A stretch of 43,089 nt of DNA from Deltaproteobacteria bacterium (GTDB lineage Bacteria > CG2-30-53-67): the NCBI GenBank assembly GCA_013151235.1, contig JAADIO010000031.1, positions 1-43,089 on the forward strand. Direction: 5' to 3'. Of the stretch, positions 15,563 to 24,457 are shown piece after piece. The notes under the pieces are model-generated. The model saw only the letters and a program-made list of their open reading frames with translations, searched no databases and was not told the DNA's origin. The position numbers were made by a program, and so were the translations under genes. Every line of letters begins with the position of its first letter. Positions within the stretch are counted from its first letter, which is position 1.

Positions 15563-17512
15563 TCATCTGCCGCCTTCAGTTGTCCCGCTCCCGTCCCGTT
15601 TTTCCTCGATTTCAGAGCGGATCATCCGCAGGGTTTCTTCAACACTGCAATCCCCGAGATCTCCACGGTCCCGTGAACGAAGGGAAAGGCGGGACGACTC
15701 CACCTCCCGGTCGCCGATAATGATCATGTAGGGAACCTTCTGCATTTGTGCTTCCCGAATCTTGTACCCCATCTTTTCCTTCCGGTCGTCCAACACCGTC
15801 CGAATCCCGGCGACATCGAATTGTTCCTTCACCTTTCCGGCGTAAGAAAGCTGGGCATCCGTAATATTGATAATAACCGCCTGCGTCGGGGCCAGCCAGG
15901 TGGGGAATTTCCCGGCATGATGTTCAATGAGAACCGCCATGAACCGTTCCAGGGAACCGAGGATGACCCGGTGGAGCATGACCGGCCGGTGTTCGGCACC
16001 GTCGGAACCGACATAGGTAAGCTGAAAACGTTCCGGCAGGGTAAAATCGCATTGAATGGTCGCACACTGCCAACTCCGCCCGATCGCATCCCGGATTTTG
16101 ACATCTATCTTCGGTCCGTAAAAAGCGCCGTCTCCTTCATTGATCTCATAGGAAAGGTGATGGGTTGCAAGGGCATCCTGCAGCGCCTTCGTCGCCCGTT
16201 CCCAATCCTCATCGGAGCCGATCGACTTTTCAGGTCGGGTGCTGATCTCCAGGGAATAGGCGAAACCAAAGACCTTCATCACATCTTTGATAAAGTCGAT
16301 GACTCCGATGATCTCGCCGGTCAACTGCTCCGGCAGACAAAAGATATGGGCGTCGTCCTGGGTAAATCCCCGGACCCGGAGAAGACCGTGGAGAACACCG
16401 GTCTTTTCATGGCGGTGTACCGTGCCTAATTCAAAGAACCGGATCGGAAGGTCCCGGTAGCTGCGGGTCTTCGACTTGAAGATCATCATATGAGCCGGAC
16501 AGTTCATCGGCTTGATGCCGTATTCCTTCCCTTCGATCTCGGTAAAATACATATTTTCTTTATAATAGTCGTAATGACCGGAGATCCGCCAGGTATCACT
16601 CTTCAAGATCTGCGGACCGATGACCGGCTGATACCCCCGCTTGAGATGTTCCTGCTTTTCAAAATCTTCCAGAATCCAGCGGAGCATCGCTCCTTTGGGG
16701 TGATAGAGGATCAGGCCGCCGCCGACGGTCTCGTTAATCTCGAAGAGTTCCAGTTGACGACCCAATTTCCGGTGATCCCGTTTTTTGGCCTCCTCCAGCA
16801 TTTGGAGATATTGCTTGAGATCTTCCTTCCGGGCAAAGGCCGTTCCGTAGATCCGCTGAAGCATCGCATTCTTCTCGTCCCCCCGCCAATAGGCTCCGGC
16901 AACACTGAGGAGCTTGAAATGACGCAACAGGGAGGTCCGGGGAAGGTGCGGCCCGCGGCAGAGATCAACATAATCCCCCTGCGTATAGAGAGAGACCGTC
17001 GGTTCATCGGTCAGATCGTTAATCAGCTCCACCTTGTAATCTTCATGACGTTCCGCGAAGAAGGCCAGGGCCTCCTCCCGGCTCATTTGACTCCGGACAA
17101 TGGGGAGATTCCGCTTGATGATCTCACGCATCCGTTTGGTGATCTTCTCCAGGTCCTCCGGTGTGAAGGGACGTTCCGTATCGAAATCGTAATAGAACCC
17201 TTTTTCAATGGTCGGTCCGATGGCCACCCGGGTGCCGGGAAAGAGTTCCTGGACTGCCTGAGCCATGATGTGCGCCGCCGTATGACGGAGAATATCCTCC
17301 CCCTCTTCGGACTCCGGAAGGATCCCCGCCAGTTCGGCAGATTCATTCACAGGAAAAGCCAGATCCACGGCCTTCCCGTTCAATCTGGCACCAATAAAAC
17401 GTTTTTGATCGTCCGGCATCAGGACCGAGAAAACCGAAGCAATGTTCGCCCCCGCATCAAATTCACCGGCAGGACCATCTGTAACCCGTATTTTGATCTT
17501 TTCCACACCCAT
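15563..17512 (-). CDS. thrS: threonyl-tRNA synthetase
   Basis: A 649-residue class II synthetase. The N-terminal TGS domain is at ~5-65, the second additional (editing) domain at ~70-230 ([24 protein letters not shown]), then the catalytic core, with zinc ligand Cys in MNCPAHM and His in VHRHEKTG and MLHRVILGS, and the anticodon-binding domain from ~545. The ATG at 17512 follows GGTGAG; a TTG five codons earlier is inside that site. It is the first gene of thrS-infC-rpmI-rplT-pheS-pheT(-mtnA). A terminator hairpin lies only ~50 bases upstream, suggesting that expression depends on read-through. Confidence 0.96.
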   Translation of the reverse strand: MGVEKIKIRVTDGPAGEFDAGANIASVFSVLMPDDQKRFIGARLNGKAVDLAFPVNESAELAGILPESEEGEDILRHTAAHIMAQAVQELFPGTRVAIGPTIEKGFYYDFDTERPFTPEDLEKITKRMREIIKRNLPIVRSQMSREEALAFFAERHEDYKVELINDLTDEPTVSLYTQGDYVDLCRGPHLPRTSLLRHFKLLSVAGAYWRGDEKNAMLQRIYGTAFARKEDLKQYLQMLEEAKKRDHRKLGRQLELFEINETVGGGLILYHPKGAMLRWILEDFEKQEHLKRGYQPVIGPQILKSDTWRISGHYDYYKENMYFTEIEGKEYGIKPMNCPAHMMIFKSKTRSYRDLPIRFFELGTVHRHEKTGVLHGLLRVRGFTQDDAHIFCLPEQLTGEIIGVIDFIKDVMKVFGFAYSLEISTRPEKSIGSDEDWERATKALQDALATHHLSYEINEGDGAFYGPKIDVKIRDAIGRSWQCATIQCDFTLPERFQLTYVGSDGAEHRPVMLHRVILGSLERFMAVLIEHHAGKFPTWLAPTQAVIINITDAQLSYAGKVKEQFDVAGIRTVLDDRKEKMGYKIREAQMQKVPYMIIIGDREVESSRLSLRSRDRGDLGDCSVEETLRMIRSEIEEKRDGSGTTEGGR

Positions 17513-17560
17513 AAAAAACTCACCCAAAAACGGTTTTCCGTACCGCCATCAAGGATGTTC

Positions 17561-17605
17561 AAAAACAAAAAGGGCATCACATCCATGAAAAGTGTTGTGA
17601 TGCCC
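17561..17605 (-). terminator. terminator between tRNA-Val and thrS
   Basis: A 10-bp stem GGGCATCACA/TGTGATGCCC (17572-17581 with 17596-17605), a 14-base loop, then TTTTTGTTTTT on the minus strand. It ends tRNA-Val transcription, and because thrS begins 48 bases later it may also act as a thrS attenuator. Confidence 0.88.
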
Positions 17606-17660
17606 CCACAAACAACTCTGATTATTCCACAAATGTTCCCCAGCTATTCGATAATAAGGA

Positions 17661-17737
17661 TGGTAGGCGGTACTGGAGTTGAACCAGCGACCTCCACGAT
17701 GTCAACGTGGCGCTCTAACCAACTGAGCTAACCGCCT
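17661..17737 (-). tRNA. tRNA-Val (GAC anticodon)
   Basis: A complete 77-base cloverleaf on the minus strand. The acceptor stem AGGCGGT pairs with ACCGCCT, the anticodon stem is CCACG/CGTGG around loop TTGACAT (anticodon GAC), the T-arm has GGTTCAACTCC, and CCA is encoded. It has a promoter immediately upstream and a terminator downstream. Confidence 0.95.
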
Positions 17738-17758
17738 TTACCGGACAAATTCCGTATA

Positions 17759-17788
17759 AATCTAATGGATTCGGGCGGTTCATGTCAA
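17759..17788 (-). promoter_or_regulatory. promoter of tRNA-Val
   Basis: TTGACA (17783-17788), an 18-base spacer and TAGATT (17759-17764), 22 bases before the mature tRNA. It shares GAATCCATTAG with the tRNA-Met promoter. The -35 directly follows the U-tract of the HU terminator. Confidence 0.6.
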
Positions 17789-17790
17789 GA

Positions 17791-17826
17791 CAAAAATGAG
17801 GCAATGGAAAAGCTCCATTGCCTCAT
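17791..17826 (-). terminator. terminator of HU gene
   Basis: A perfect 13-bp stem ATGAGGCAATGGA with its complement (17796-17808 / 17814-17826), a 5-base loop and TTTTTG on the minus strand, 90 bases after the HU stop. Confidence 0.93.
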
Positions 17827-17916
17827 TCGGCCTGATTCACAGCATTGCAACCCTCCGAAATCTCCCGAGGCTTCAATTCCGGTCCCAATCTGTTCAATCT
17901 TTTCATTCCGTCTCTT

Positions 17917-18186
17917 TCAGAGAGCGGACCGGAGACCTTTACCCGGGGTGAACTTCGGCACCTTTTTGGCCTTGATCTTGATCGTTTCACCGGTCTTGGG
18001 GTTCCGGCCGGTCCGGGCCTTCCGTTTGACAACGGAGAAGCTTCCGAAACCGACCAGGGTGACCTTGTTGCCTTTCTTGAGGGTCTTGGTGACACTTTTG
18101 ATCATCGAGTCCAGGGCCTTGGCGGCAGAGGCCTTACTGATCTTTGCATCTGAAGCCATCGTTTCGATCAACTCTGCTTTCGTCAT
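17917..18186 (-). CDS. hup: HU-family nucleoid DNA-binding protein
   Basis: An 89-residue histone-like protein: MTKAELIETMA start, helical body, then VTLVGFGSFSVVKRKARTGRNPKTGETIKI, the beta-arm signature with the intercalating proline region (RNPKTG). It bends DNA non-specifically. The length and the lack of an extended alpha tail favour HU over IHF, although IHF genes often lie near pheT in related genomes. It has its own promoter, AGGAGG before the ATG at 18186, and a strong terminator, so it is monocistronic. Confidence 0.95.
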   Translation of the reverse strand: MTKAELIETMASDAKISKASAAKALDSMIKSVTKTLKKGNKVTLVGFGSFSVVKRKARTGRNPKTGETIKIKAKKVPKFTPGKGLRSAL

Positions 18187-18254
18187 CAAACGTCCTCCTC
18201 TGAAAGATGTTTATGTTGTGGGAAATGGTTGACTGACTTGTGTAGACAAAAACC

Positions 18255-18283
18255 AAAATAGCAACGGATTCCGGACTTGTCAA
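18255..18283 (-). promoter_or_regulatory. promoter of HU gene
   Basis: TTGACA (18278-18283), a 17-base spacer and TATTTT (18255-18260). It contains GAATCCGTT, close to the GAATCCATT of both tRNA promoters. Confidence 0.65.
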
Positions 18284-18331
18284 GGAGAAAAGTGCCTTCA
18301 AGCCTTTATTTTTCAGGTCCCGGACGTTTTT

Positions 18332-19783
18332 TTATTTCGGGATCGACCGGAATGATTTGGGGTCGATATGGTATTCCCGGATTTTTTTCCGCAGGGTATT
18401 TCGATTAATCCCGAGAAGGTAAGCGGCTTTAATCTGGTTCCCGCCGACCTCTTTCATGACCATCTCAATCAGGGGGGCCTCAATTCGATCAAGAAGAAGT
18501 TTCCGGATATCCCGGGCACCCGCCAGGACCATTCGCTGCACGAATTCAGCGAGATTGTTGCGCAGGAGGAGGTCGAAATTGTTTTTCCCGGCTTTCTCCG
18601 TTGTGGTGCCATCCTGAAGGATCGTGCAGATATATTCCGATGTCAGGTTCGGGCCCCGTGACATCACAACCGCCCGTTTAACAAGGTTTTCCAGTTCCCG
18701 GACATTTCCCGGCCAGAAGTATTGCAACAGGCAGTCAAGCGTGGCCTCCGTATAACCGGTGACCTCCGTACCGAGTTCATGGCGGGACTTCTCCAGGAAA
18801 AACTTCAGAAGCAGCGGAATATCCTCTTTTCGCTCCCGGAGCGGCGGAATCCGGATCGGTACGACATTGAGGCGGAAAAAAAGATCGTCCCGGAAACGAC
18901 CCTCCCGGACCTCCTTCTGAAGATCACTATTGGTCGCAGCAAGGATACGCACATCCACGGGGATCGGTCCCGTTCCGCCGACCCGCTCAACCTCCCTTTC
19001 CTGGAGTACGCGAAGCAACTTGGTCTGGAGGTTCATTTTCAGATCGCCCACCTCATCGAGGAAAAGCGTTCCCCCATTCGCCTGTTCGAATTTCCCGATC
19101 TTCCGGGCCGTCGCCCCGGTGAAAGCTCCCTTTTCATGGCCGAAGAGTTCCGACTCCATCAGGTCATCCGGAATCGCCGCCAGGTTGACGGCCACAAAGG
19201 GTTTTCCGAAGCGCCGACTATGATAATGGATCGCCCGGGCCAGCACCTCTTTGCCGGTTCCGCTCTCCCCGGTCAGCAGGACCGTCACATCCCGAGCAGC
19301 GACCCGGCCGATCGTCTTGAAGATCTCCTGCATGACCGAACTCTCACCGACGACGGTATCGGCTTCAAACTTCTCGAGGATCTCTCCCTTCAGGGTCTTC
19401 ACCTCCTCGTTCAGCGCAAGGATCCGGAAGGCCTTGGCAACGAGAACCTTGAGCTCCTCCATATCGAACGGTTTGGTAAGATAGTCGAAGGCCCCCCACT
19501 TCATTGCATCAACGGCATTATTCATCGTGGCCTGTGCCGTCATTATGATCACCAGTACGGGATTTCCGTTCTCCTGCAGTTTCTTCAGGAATTCCAGACC
19601 GCTCATGCCGGGCATCCGGATATCGAGAATCAGCAGAGGCCAGGATTCCTCGTTCAGCCGCGACATTGCTGCTTCGGCGGAATCAAGTGTCAGTACCTGG
19701 TACTGCTCCTTTTCGAGAGCTTTGCTGATCACCCAACGCATGCTCTCATCGTCATCCACGACCATGACTTTTTTGCCGACCAT
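18332..19783 (-). CDS. ntrC: sigma-54-dependent response regulator NtrC
   Basis: A 483-residue activator: receiver domain 1-125 with phospho-acceptor D54 (LDIRMPG) and TKP; AAA+ domain ~145-370 with Walker A GESGTGKE (172-179), the sigma-54 contact loop GAFTGA (219-224) and Walker [11 protein letters not shown]; Fis-type HTH at the end ([21 protein letters not shown]). Phosphorylated NtrC hexamers remodel sigma-54 polymerase, classically at nitrogen-assimilation genes. It follows ntrB by 30 bases with ribosome-binding site GAGGG. The upstream cognate kinase supports the NtrC assignment over other enhancer-binding proteins. Confidence 0.93.
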   Translation of the reverse strand: MVGKKVMVVDDDESMRWVISKALEKEQYQVLTLDSAEAAMSRLNEESWPLLILDIRMPGMSGLEFLKKLQENGNPVLVIIMTAQATMNNAVDAMKWGAFDYLTKPFDMEELKVLVAKAFRILALNEEVKTLKGEILEKFEADTVVGESSVMQEIFKTIGRVAARDVTVLLTGESGTGKEVLARAIHYHSRRFGKPFVAVNLAAIPDDLMESELFGHEKGAFTGATARKIGKFEQANGGTLFLDEVGDLKMNLQTKLLRVLQEREVERVGGTGPIPVDVRILAATNSDLQKEVREGRFRDDLFFRLNVVPIRIPPLRERKEDIPLLLKFFLEKSRHELGTEVTGYTEATLDCLLQYFWPGNVRELENLVKRAVVMSRGPNLTSEYICTILQDGTTTEKAGKNNFDLLLRNNLAEFVQRMVLAGARDIRKLLLDRIEAPLIEMVMKEVGGNQIKAAYLLGINRNTLRKKIREYHIDPKSFRSIPK

Positions 19784-19813
19784 AATTCCCTCAAAGATTT
19801 TTCCGTTGACGAA

Positions 19814-20944
19814 TCACAACTCCGTGGCGGCAGCCACCGGCAAAGATGTACGAACACAGGTTCCCTCATCGGGCCGGCTGACGACATCGATCTTCCCGCC
19901 ATGTTCCTCGATCATCCGGTGACACAGCGCTAACCCCAGGCCCACGCCGTCCGGTTTCCCGGTATAAAAAGGTAAGAAGATCTTCTTCAGATTTTCCGCA
20001 GGAATCCCGCAGCCCCGGTCTTTCACTTCCACGGAAATCATTCGGCGTTTGACGGAATCACCCCGACGAACCTGGTAGCCGGGCAGAATCCGGGTAGTCA
20101 ACGTTAATTCCCCCGCACCGCCCATTGCATCGATCCCGTTCCGGCAAAAGTTGAGAAAGACCTGGGTCAACGGGTCGGGATCACCCACTATTTCCGGCAG
20201 GCTCGGGTCGTATTCCCGAACGATGGAGATCGATCTCCCTCCATACTCCATCTTCACCAGTTCCGCCACATGGTCCAGTACCTGATGGACATTCATGGCC
20301 CTAAGATGAAGCGGCGCCGGTCTTGAAAAATCGAGCAGTCCTTCCACGATCTTGTTCAACCGGTCGACCTCCCGGATCATGACATCCGTGTATTCGATAC
20401 AGGAGGATTCCGACGATAGTTCCTCCCGGAGCAGTTGTGCGGCCCCGCGGATTCCCCCGAGGGGGTTTTTGATCTCATGGGCCATGCCGGCAGCGAGAAC
20501 CCCGAGGGAGGCAAGACGCTCCCCCTGACGGACCCGCTCCTCCAGGGATTTCATCCGGGTCAGGTCCCGAAAGACGATCACGACCCCCGAAGGGTTTCCA
20601 TCCCGGTCCAGCAGGGGGGAAGTGGTCAGACCGAGAGAGCGATGTTCTCTCCGGAAGGTCTTGAAGGAAAAGCTGGAATCGGTATGGCCCCTCCCCGTGG
20701 TCAGGGTCTTTTCGACAAGGTGATGGAGTTTCTTCTCTCCGGCGAAAACATCCGTCATCGTCCGATCCTGTACGTTCTGCGCCTTGAGGCCGGTCATCTG
20801 TTCGGCGGAGGCGCTGAAGATCATGATCCGTAATGCAGCGTCCACCACAACAATCCCGTCCACCAATCCCGCCAGGATATTATGGTAATAATCCCGGACC
20901 TCCTCCAGAGAAGGAGGGGCTTTCTCTCCGTCGGGCACACTCAT
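19814..20944 (-). CDS. ntrB: nitrogen-regulation sensor kinase NtrB
   Basis: About 376 residues with no membrane segment. A PAS domain (~18-130) contains LVDGIVVVDAALRIMIFSASAEQMTG; HisKA has H156 in MAHEIKNPLGGIRGAAQLL; the ATPase domain has the N-box NFCRNGIDAM, DRGCGIP and GVGLGLAL, all intact. A soluble PAS kinase next to ntrC fits NtrB. The start is ambiguous: ATG at 20944 lies 4 bases after the dusB stop, while ATG at 20965 would overlap dusB by 17 bases. Either way it is tightly coupled to dusB. Confidence 0.92.
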   Translation of the reverse strand: MSVPDGEKAPPSLEEVRDYYHNILAGLVDGIVVVDAALRIMIFSASAEQMTGLKAQNVQDRTMTDVFAGEKKLHHLVEKTLTTGRGHTDSSFSFKTFRREHRSLGLTTSPLLDRDGNPSGVVIVFRDLTRMKSLEERVRQGERLASLGVLAAGMAHEIKNPLGGIRGAAQLLREELSSESSCIEYTDVMIREVDRLNKIVEGLLDFSRPAPLHLRAMNVHQVLDHVAELVKMEYGGRSISIVREYDPSLPEIVGDPDPLTQVFLNFCRNGIDAMGGAGELTLTTRILPGYQVRRGDSVKRRMISVEVKDRGCGIPAENLKKIFLPFYTGKPDGVGLGLALCHRMIEEHGGKIDVVSRPDEGTCVRTSLPVAAATEL

Positions 20945-20948
20945 GGAT

Positions 20949-21956
20949 TCACGTTCCGATTTCATAGGCCAAGCCCGCCGCCTTCGGGGAAGGCCCCTTT
21001 TGCAGGAAAAAGGATTCCATCTCACAGAGGAAATCCTCGCAGGTCAGCACATGGTTAATCCGGTCCCGGAAAGCCGTAGATGCCGGCAGCCCCCGGGAAT
21101 ACCAGGAAGCGAATTTCCGCATCCTGAAAACGGCACGGGTTTTGCCGGAAAGCTCAACTTCACAAATGAGCTGATCCCGCAGAACGGAATAAATTTCCCG
21201 GGGCGACGGACGGGAAGGAATTTCACCGGTCAGCAGATAGGTACGGATCCGCTCGAAAATCCACGGGTCGCCCAATGCCGCACGGCCGATCATCATCCCG
21301 TCGCAACCGGTCCGACGGAGCATGTCGGCGGCATCCCCAGGCGTCCGGATATCTCCGTTTCCGATGACCGGGATCTTCACGGTCTCCTTGACCTTCCGGA
21401 TCTCTTCCCACTCCGACCGGCCGCCGAACCCCTGGGTCTTCGTGCGGGGATGGAGGATCACGGCAGCGGCCCCCTCGCCCTCCGCCATTCGGGCCACCTC
21501 CGCTGCACAGAGGCTCTCATGATCCCAACCGGAACGAAACTTCACAGTCACCGGCAGCGGTGTTGCACGAACCACACTCCGCACGATACGGGCGGCGTGG
21601 TCGAGGTTCCGGAGCAGCGCAGCCCCGGAACCGGAGCGGACCACCTTCTTTACGGGACATCCCATATTGATATCGATCAGATCCGGATCTCTTTCCGTCA
21701 AGAGTGCCGCGGCCTTTTCCATCTCCTCCGGTTCGGCACCGAAGAGCTGGGCGGAGATCGGACGGGGATCGAGAGGATGGGGCATGTAAGGTTCACAAAC
21801 CTTCGGATTGCGGGAGAGCGCCGCCGCCGAAATCATCTCGGTACAGACCAGGTCGGCGCCGAGACGGCGGGTAATCCTGCGAAAAGGGGAACCGGTCACA
21901 CCGGCCATCGGCGCCATCACCAGTCCCATTCCAAGTTCAAGGGAACCGATTTTCAT
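20949..21956 (-). CDS. dusB: tRNA-dihydrouridine synthase (DusB-like)
   Basis: A 335-residue flavoprotein that reduces uridines in the tRNA D-loop. The TIM-barrel start is LVMAPMAGVTGSPFR, catalytic C100 lies in NMGCPVKKVVRSGSGAALL, and the FMN site is GCDGMMIGRAALGDPWIF. The ATG at 21956 overlaps the tsaD stop (ATGA). A dus gene directly before ntrB-ntrC is the same order as nifR3-ntrBC of alphaproteobacteria. Confidence 0.94.
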   Translation of the reverse strand: MKIGSLELGMGLVMAPMAGVTGSPFRRITRRLGADLVCTEMISAAALSRNPKVCEPYMPHPLDPRPISAQLFGAEPEEMEKAAALLTERDPDLIDINMGCPVKKVVRSGSGAALLRNLDHAARIVRSVVRATPLPVTVKFRSGWDHESLCAAEVARMAEGEGAAAVILHPRTKTQGFGGRSEWEEIRKVKETVKIPVIGNGDIRTPGDAADMLRRTGCDGMMIGRAALGDPWIFERIRTYLLTGEIPSRPSPREIYSVLRDQLICEVELSGKTRAVFRMRKFASWYSRGLPASTAFRDRINHVLTCEDFLCEMESFFLQKGPSPKAAGLAYEIGT

Positions 21957-23032
21957 GATGACGAGTCCTCTTCTTTCTTCTCCCTGTCTCTGTTCGCACG
22001 AGAGAAATGGTGTCCCAGGCGAAGCGCCGCCGAAGCATTGAGGGAGAGATCGTCCACGATGCCCCGTGCATGATAGCGGGAAGCAACGGCGGCAATCATG
22101 GCGGCATTGTCCGTACAAAGGATGGAAGACGGCAGGGAACAGACAGCCCCTTCCTTTTCAGCGGCCTGGGCCAGCCGTCTTCTCAGCATCCCGTTGGCGG
22201 CAACCCCCCCCCCCAGCGTGACACGCGCCAACCCTTCCCGGTGCAGTGCCGTCATCGTCTTTGTGATCAGGACTTCCATGACGGCCTCCTGAAAGGAGGC
22301 GGCAACATCACTCAAATGTTCCCGCAACCCCTCTGCCCCCTCCCCTTCCGGACCCCAGCCATTCCGTAACAGAAAATTCAGGACGGCCGTTTTCAGCCCG
22401 CTGAAACTGAAATCGAGAGAGTCGTTCTTCAGCATGGAGCGGGGGAATCGTACAAAACAGGGATTTCCCTGATGCGCCAATCGATCGATGACGGGTCCGC
22501 CGGGATATCCCAATCCCATCATCTTGGCAACCTTGTCGTAGGCCTCCCCGACGGCGTCGTCCCGGGTTTTTCCCAGCACCCGGTACTCTCCGAAAGCCCG
22601 CACATGGATCAACGCCGTATGCCCGCCGGAGACCACGAGACAGAGGTAGGGGGTGGGGACTTCCCGCTCCAGGGTGACGGCATGGATATGCCCCTCGATA
22701 TGATGGACCCCGACGAAGGGGATGCCTCCGGCAAAAGCCAGGGCCTTGGCGTAAGAGAGCCCGACCAGCAAGGCGCCGATCAGACCGGGTCCGCAGGTTG
22801 CACCGATCAGGTCAATCTGCTGGAGGGAGACCCCGGCGTCCATGAGCGCCGCATCCACGACCTGGGTCACCTGTTCCACATGATGCCGGGATGCAAGTTC
22901 CGGAACCACCCCGCCATACTTACTGTGTATCTCCACCTGCGAGGAGATAATATTGGAACGGATCTCCCGGCCGTCTTCCACGACCGAGGCCGAGGTCTCA
23001 TCACAGGAGGTTTCAATCCCTAAACAAAGCAT
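21953..23032 (-). CDS. tsaD: tRNA N6-threonylcarbamoyladenosine transferase TsaD
   Basis: A 359-residue ASKHA-fold enzyme that puts threonylcarbamoyl on A37 of ANN-decoding tRNAs, working with TsaB, TsaC and TsaE (tsaE lies at 35822-36289). It begins MLCLGIETSCDETSASVV; the metal ligands H111 and H115 lie in VHHIEGHIH, and the nucleotide loop is SGGHTAL. The C-terminal ~20 residues (NRDREKKEEDSSS end) are a charged extension. The ATG at 23032 has AGG 10 bases upstream; the open frame further upstream does not match the family. It overlaps dusB by four bases. Confidence 0.96.
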   Translation of the reverse strand: MLCLGIETSCDETSASVVEDGREIRSNIISSQVEIHSKYGGVVPELASRHHVEQVTQVVDAALMDAGVSLQQIDLIGATCGPGLIGALLVGLSYAKALAFAGGIPFVGVHHIEGHIHAVTLEREVPTPYLCLVVSGGHTALIHVRAFGEYRVLGKTRDDAVGEAYDKVAKMMGLGYPGGPVIDRLAHQGNPCFVRFPRSMLKNDSLDFSFSGLKTAVLNFLLRNGWGPEGEGAEGLREHLSDVAASFQEAVMEVLITKTMTALHREGLARVTLGGGVAANGMLRRRLAQAAEKEGAVCSLPSSILCTDNAAMIAAVASRYHARGIVDDLSLNASAALRLGHHFSRANRDREKKEEDSSS

Positions 23033-23048
23033 GCTATAACCTAACGGA

Positions 23049-24269
23049 TTACGACCGATCAAGCAACTCCGAAACGGGTACAATCCTGATTCCCGCGGCA
23101 CGAAATCGTCCCAGTGCATCCCGGAGTGCCTCCAGGGTAACGGCATGGGGGTGGCAGATGGCAATCGCAAAGCCCTTTTCCTGTGCCCGTTCAATCAAAC
23201 GCCCAATCTGTTTTTCCACAGCATCAGGATGGATCACATCATCGAGAAATATATCCCGCCGGGCCGCAGGAACTCCCAACCGCCTCGCCTCCTCATACGC
23301 AACGGAACGGCTTGTCGTCAGACTGTCCACAAAGAAGAGGTCCCGTTTTTTGATTTCCTCCAGGACCACCGCCATCCGGTCCCGATCCTGCGTAAACCGC
23401 GATCCCATATGGTTGTTCACACCGGCGATCCGGGGATAAAGATCGAGTAATCGCCGGACCCGCTCCCGGATCTCCTTTTCCCCCATCTTCACCAGGAGAG
23501 CGTCCGACCCGGGCCGGTGTTCTAAAGAATCGATCGGCTCCATCGGCAGATGAAGCATCAATTCCCGGTGGTGATCAACAATCTCCCGAACGGCGTCTTT
23601 CGAATGGCGCAAGTCCGGCAAAACGGAAAAAGTGATCGCAACATTCAGAGCGATCAGGCTGTTGAGCGGAGCAAGGCCTGCGCCGATGTCGTCCACAATA
23701 ATGGCCACGCGCGGCCCCGAAGGTTTTTCCCCGGCACCTGCCGCCGGAACAAGAGAAACGAGAACGACGCTCCGTACAATCGTACTCCCCACATACAGAC
23801 TCAGGATCGTCCGCTCTTTTTTCCCCGCAAGCTCATGACGTGTCCGGAGAAAAACACCGGGGAATTGACGGACATACCGATTCAGTTTCATCTCAAACAG
23901 GGAAAGCGTCTCCCTCCGGGAAAGATCCACTTCCACCCGTTTGGAGATAAATGTGCCCTTCGGACCCTTCCTGCGTGTTCTGTGTACCCGGATATTTCTC
24001 CGGGCGACATGGGCATCTTTCAGTAACCCGTCCAGATACCGGTCGAATCGTTTCAGCACGAGATCGTATTCCACCGATGAGATTTTCCTCTCGGCATGTT
24101 TTTTGCCGGCCCCGACCCATTCGGAAAAACGTTCGCGGTGAACTTCAAAATAGAGAAGAATCGAGACAGCGGCGGCCAGAAAGAAGAGTACGGAACCGAT
24201 CGTGAACCAGAGAGAACGATTGTTTTTCCGCCCCATTTTTCGGGACCGCCGTTTTTTATTTTTTTTCAT
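23049..24269 (-). CDS. divergent polysaccharide deacetylase family protein (YibQ-like)
   Basis: A 406-residue membrane-anchored protein: a very basic cytoplasmic start (KKNKKRRSRK), one membrane segment at ~20-41, a coiled region to ~180, then the DUF610/YibQ domain (VAIIVDDIGAG, MLHLPMEP, GVNNHMGSRFTQD, FFVDSLTT, ICHPH), related to NodB-type deacetylases. The substrate is unknown; a periplasmic envelope role is inferred and fits murJ upstream. AAGGATT, 5 bases before ATGA, is the ribosome-binding site, and it lies inside the target duplication of the palindromic element. Confidence 0.88.
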   Translation of the reverse strand: MKKNKKRRSRKMGRKNNRSLWFTIGSVLFFLAAAVSILLYFEVHRERFSEWVGAGKKHAERKISSVEYDLVLKRFDRYLDGLLKDAHVARRNIRVHRTRRKGPKGTFISKRVEVDLSRRETLSLFEMKLNRYVRQFPGVFLRTRHELAGKKERTILSLYVGSTIVRSVVLVSLVPAAGAGEKPSGPRVAIIVDDIGAGLAPLNSLIALNVAITFSVLPDLRHSKDAVREIVDHHRELMLHLPMEPIDSLEHRPGSDALLVKMGEKEIRERVRRLLDLYPRIAGVNNHMGSRFTQDRDRMAVVLEEIKKRDLFFVDSLTTSRSVAYEEARRLGVPAARRDIFLDDVIHPDAVEKQIGRLIERAQEKGFAIAICHPHAVTLEALRDALGRFRAAGIRIVPVSELLDRS

Positions 24270-24281
24270 TCATCAATCCTT

Positions 24282-24452
24282 GATGGTGTCGTAAAAAGTC
24301 ACGAAGCCCTTCGACCCTTCGGCCGGCTCAGGACAGGCGTACTCAGGGCGAACGGTGTAAGTGATTGATATTCCGTTCGTGTGGTTCGACCATGCTCGGA
24401 AGCTTGTCGAACCATGAACGGAATCCGGAAAACGACTTTTTACGACTTCATC
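24282..24452. mobile_element. MITE-like palindromic element, copy 2
   Basis: 171 bases, closely matching copy 1 at both ends (GATGGTGTCGTAAAAAGTC at the left; complement with two changes at the right) and differing by indels in the centre. AATCCTT flanks it on both sides (24275-24281 and 24453-24459), a 7-base target duplication. It lies exactly between murJ and the deacetylase gene, overlapping neither coding region; the duplicate covers the last two bases of the murJ stop. Confidence 0.85.
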
Positions 24453-24457
24453 AATCC

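Noticed and set aside
17513-17660. T-box leader for thrS
   Set aside because: The interval is too short and lacks the T-box sequence; only a terminator and small hairpins are seen.
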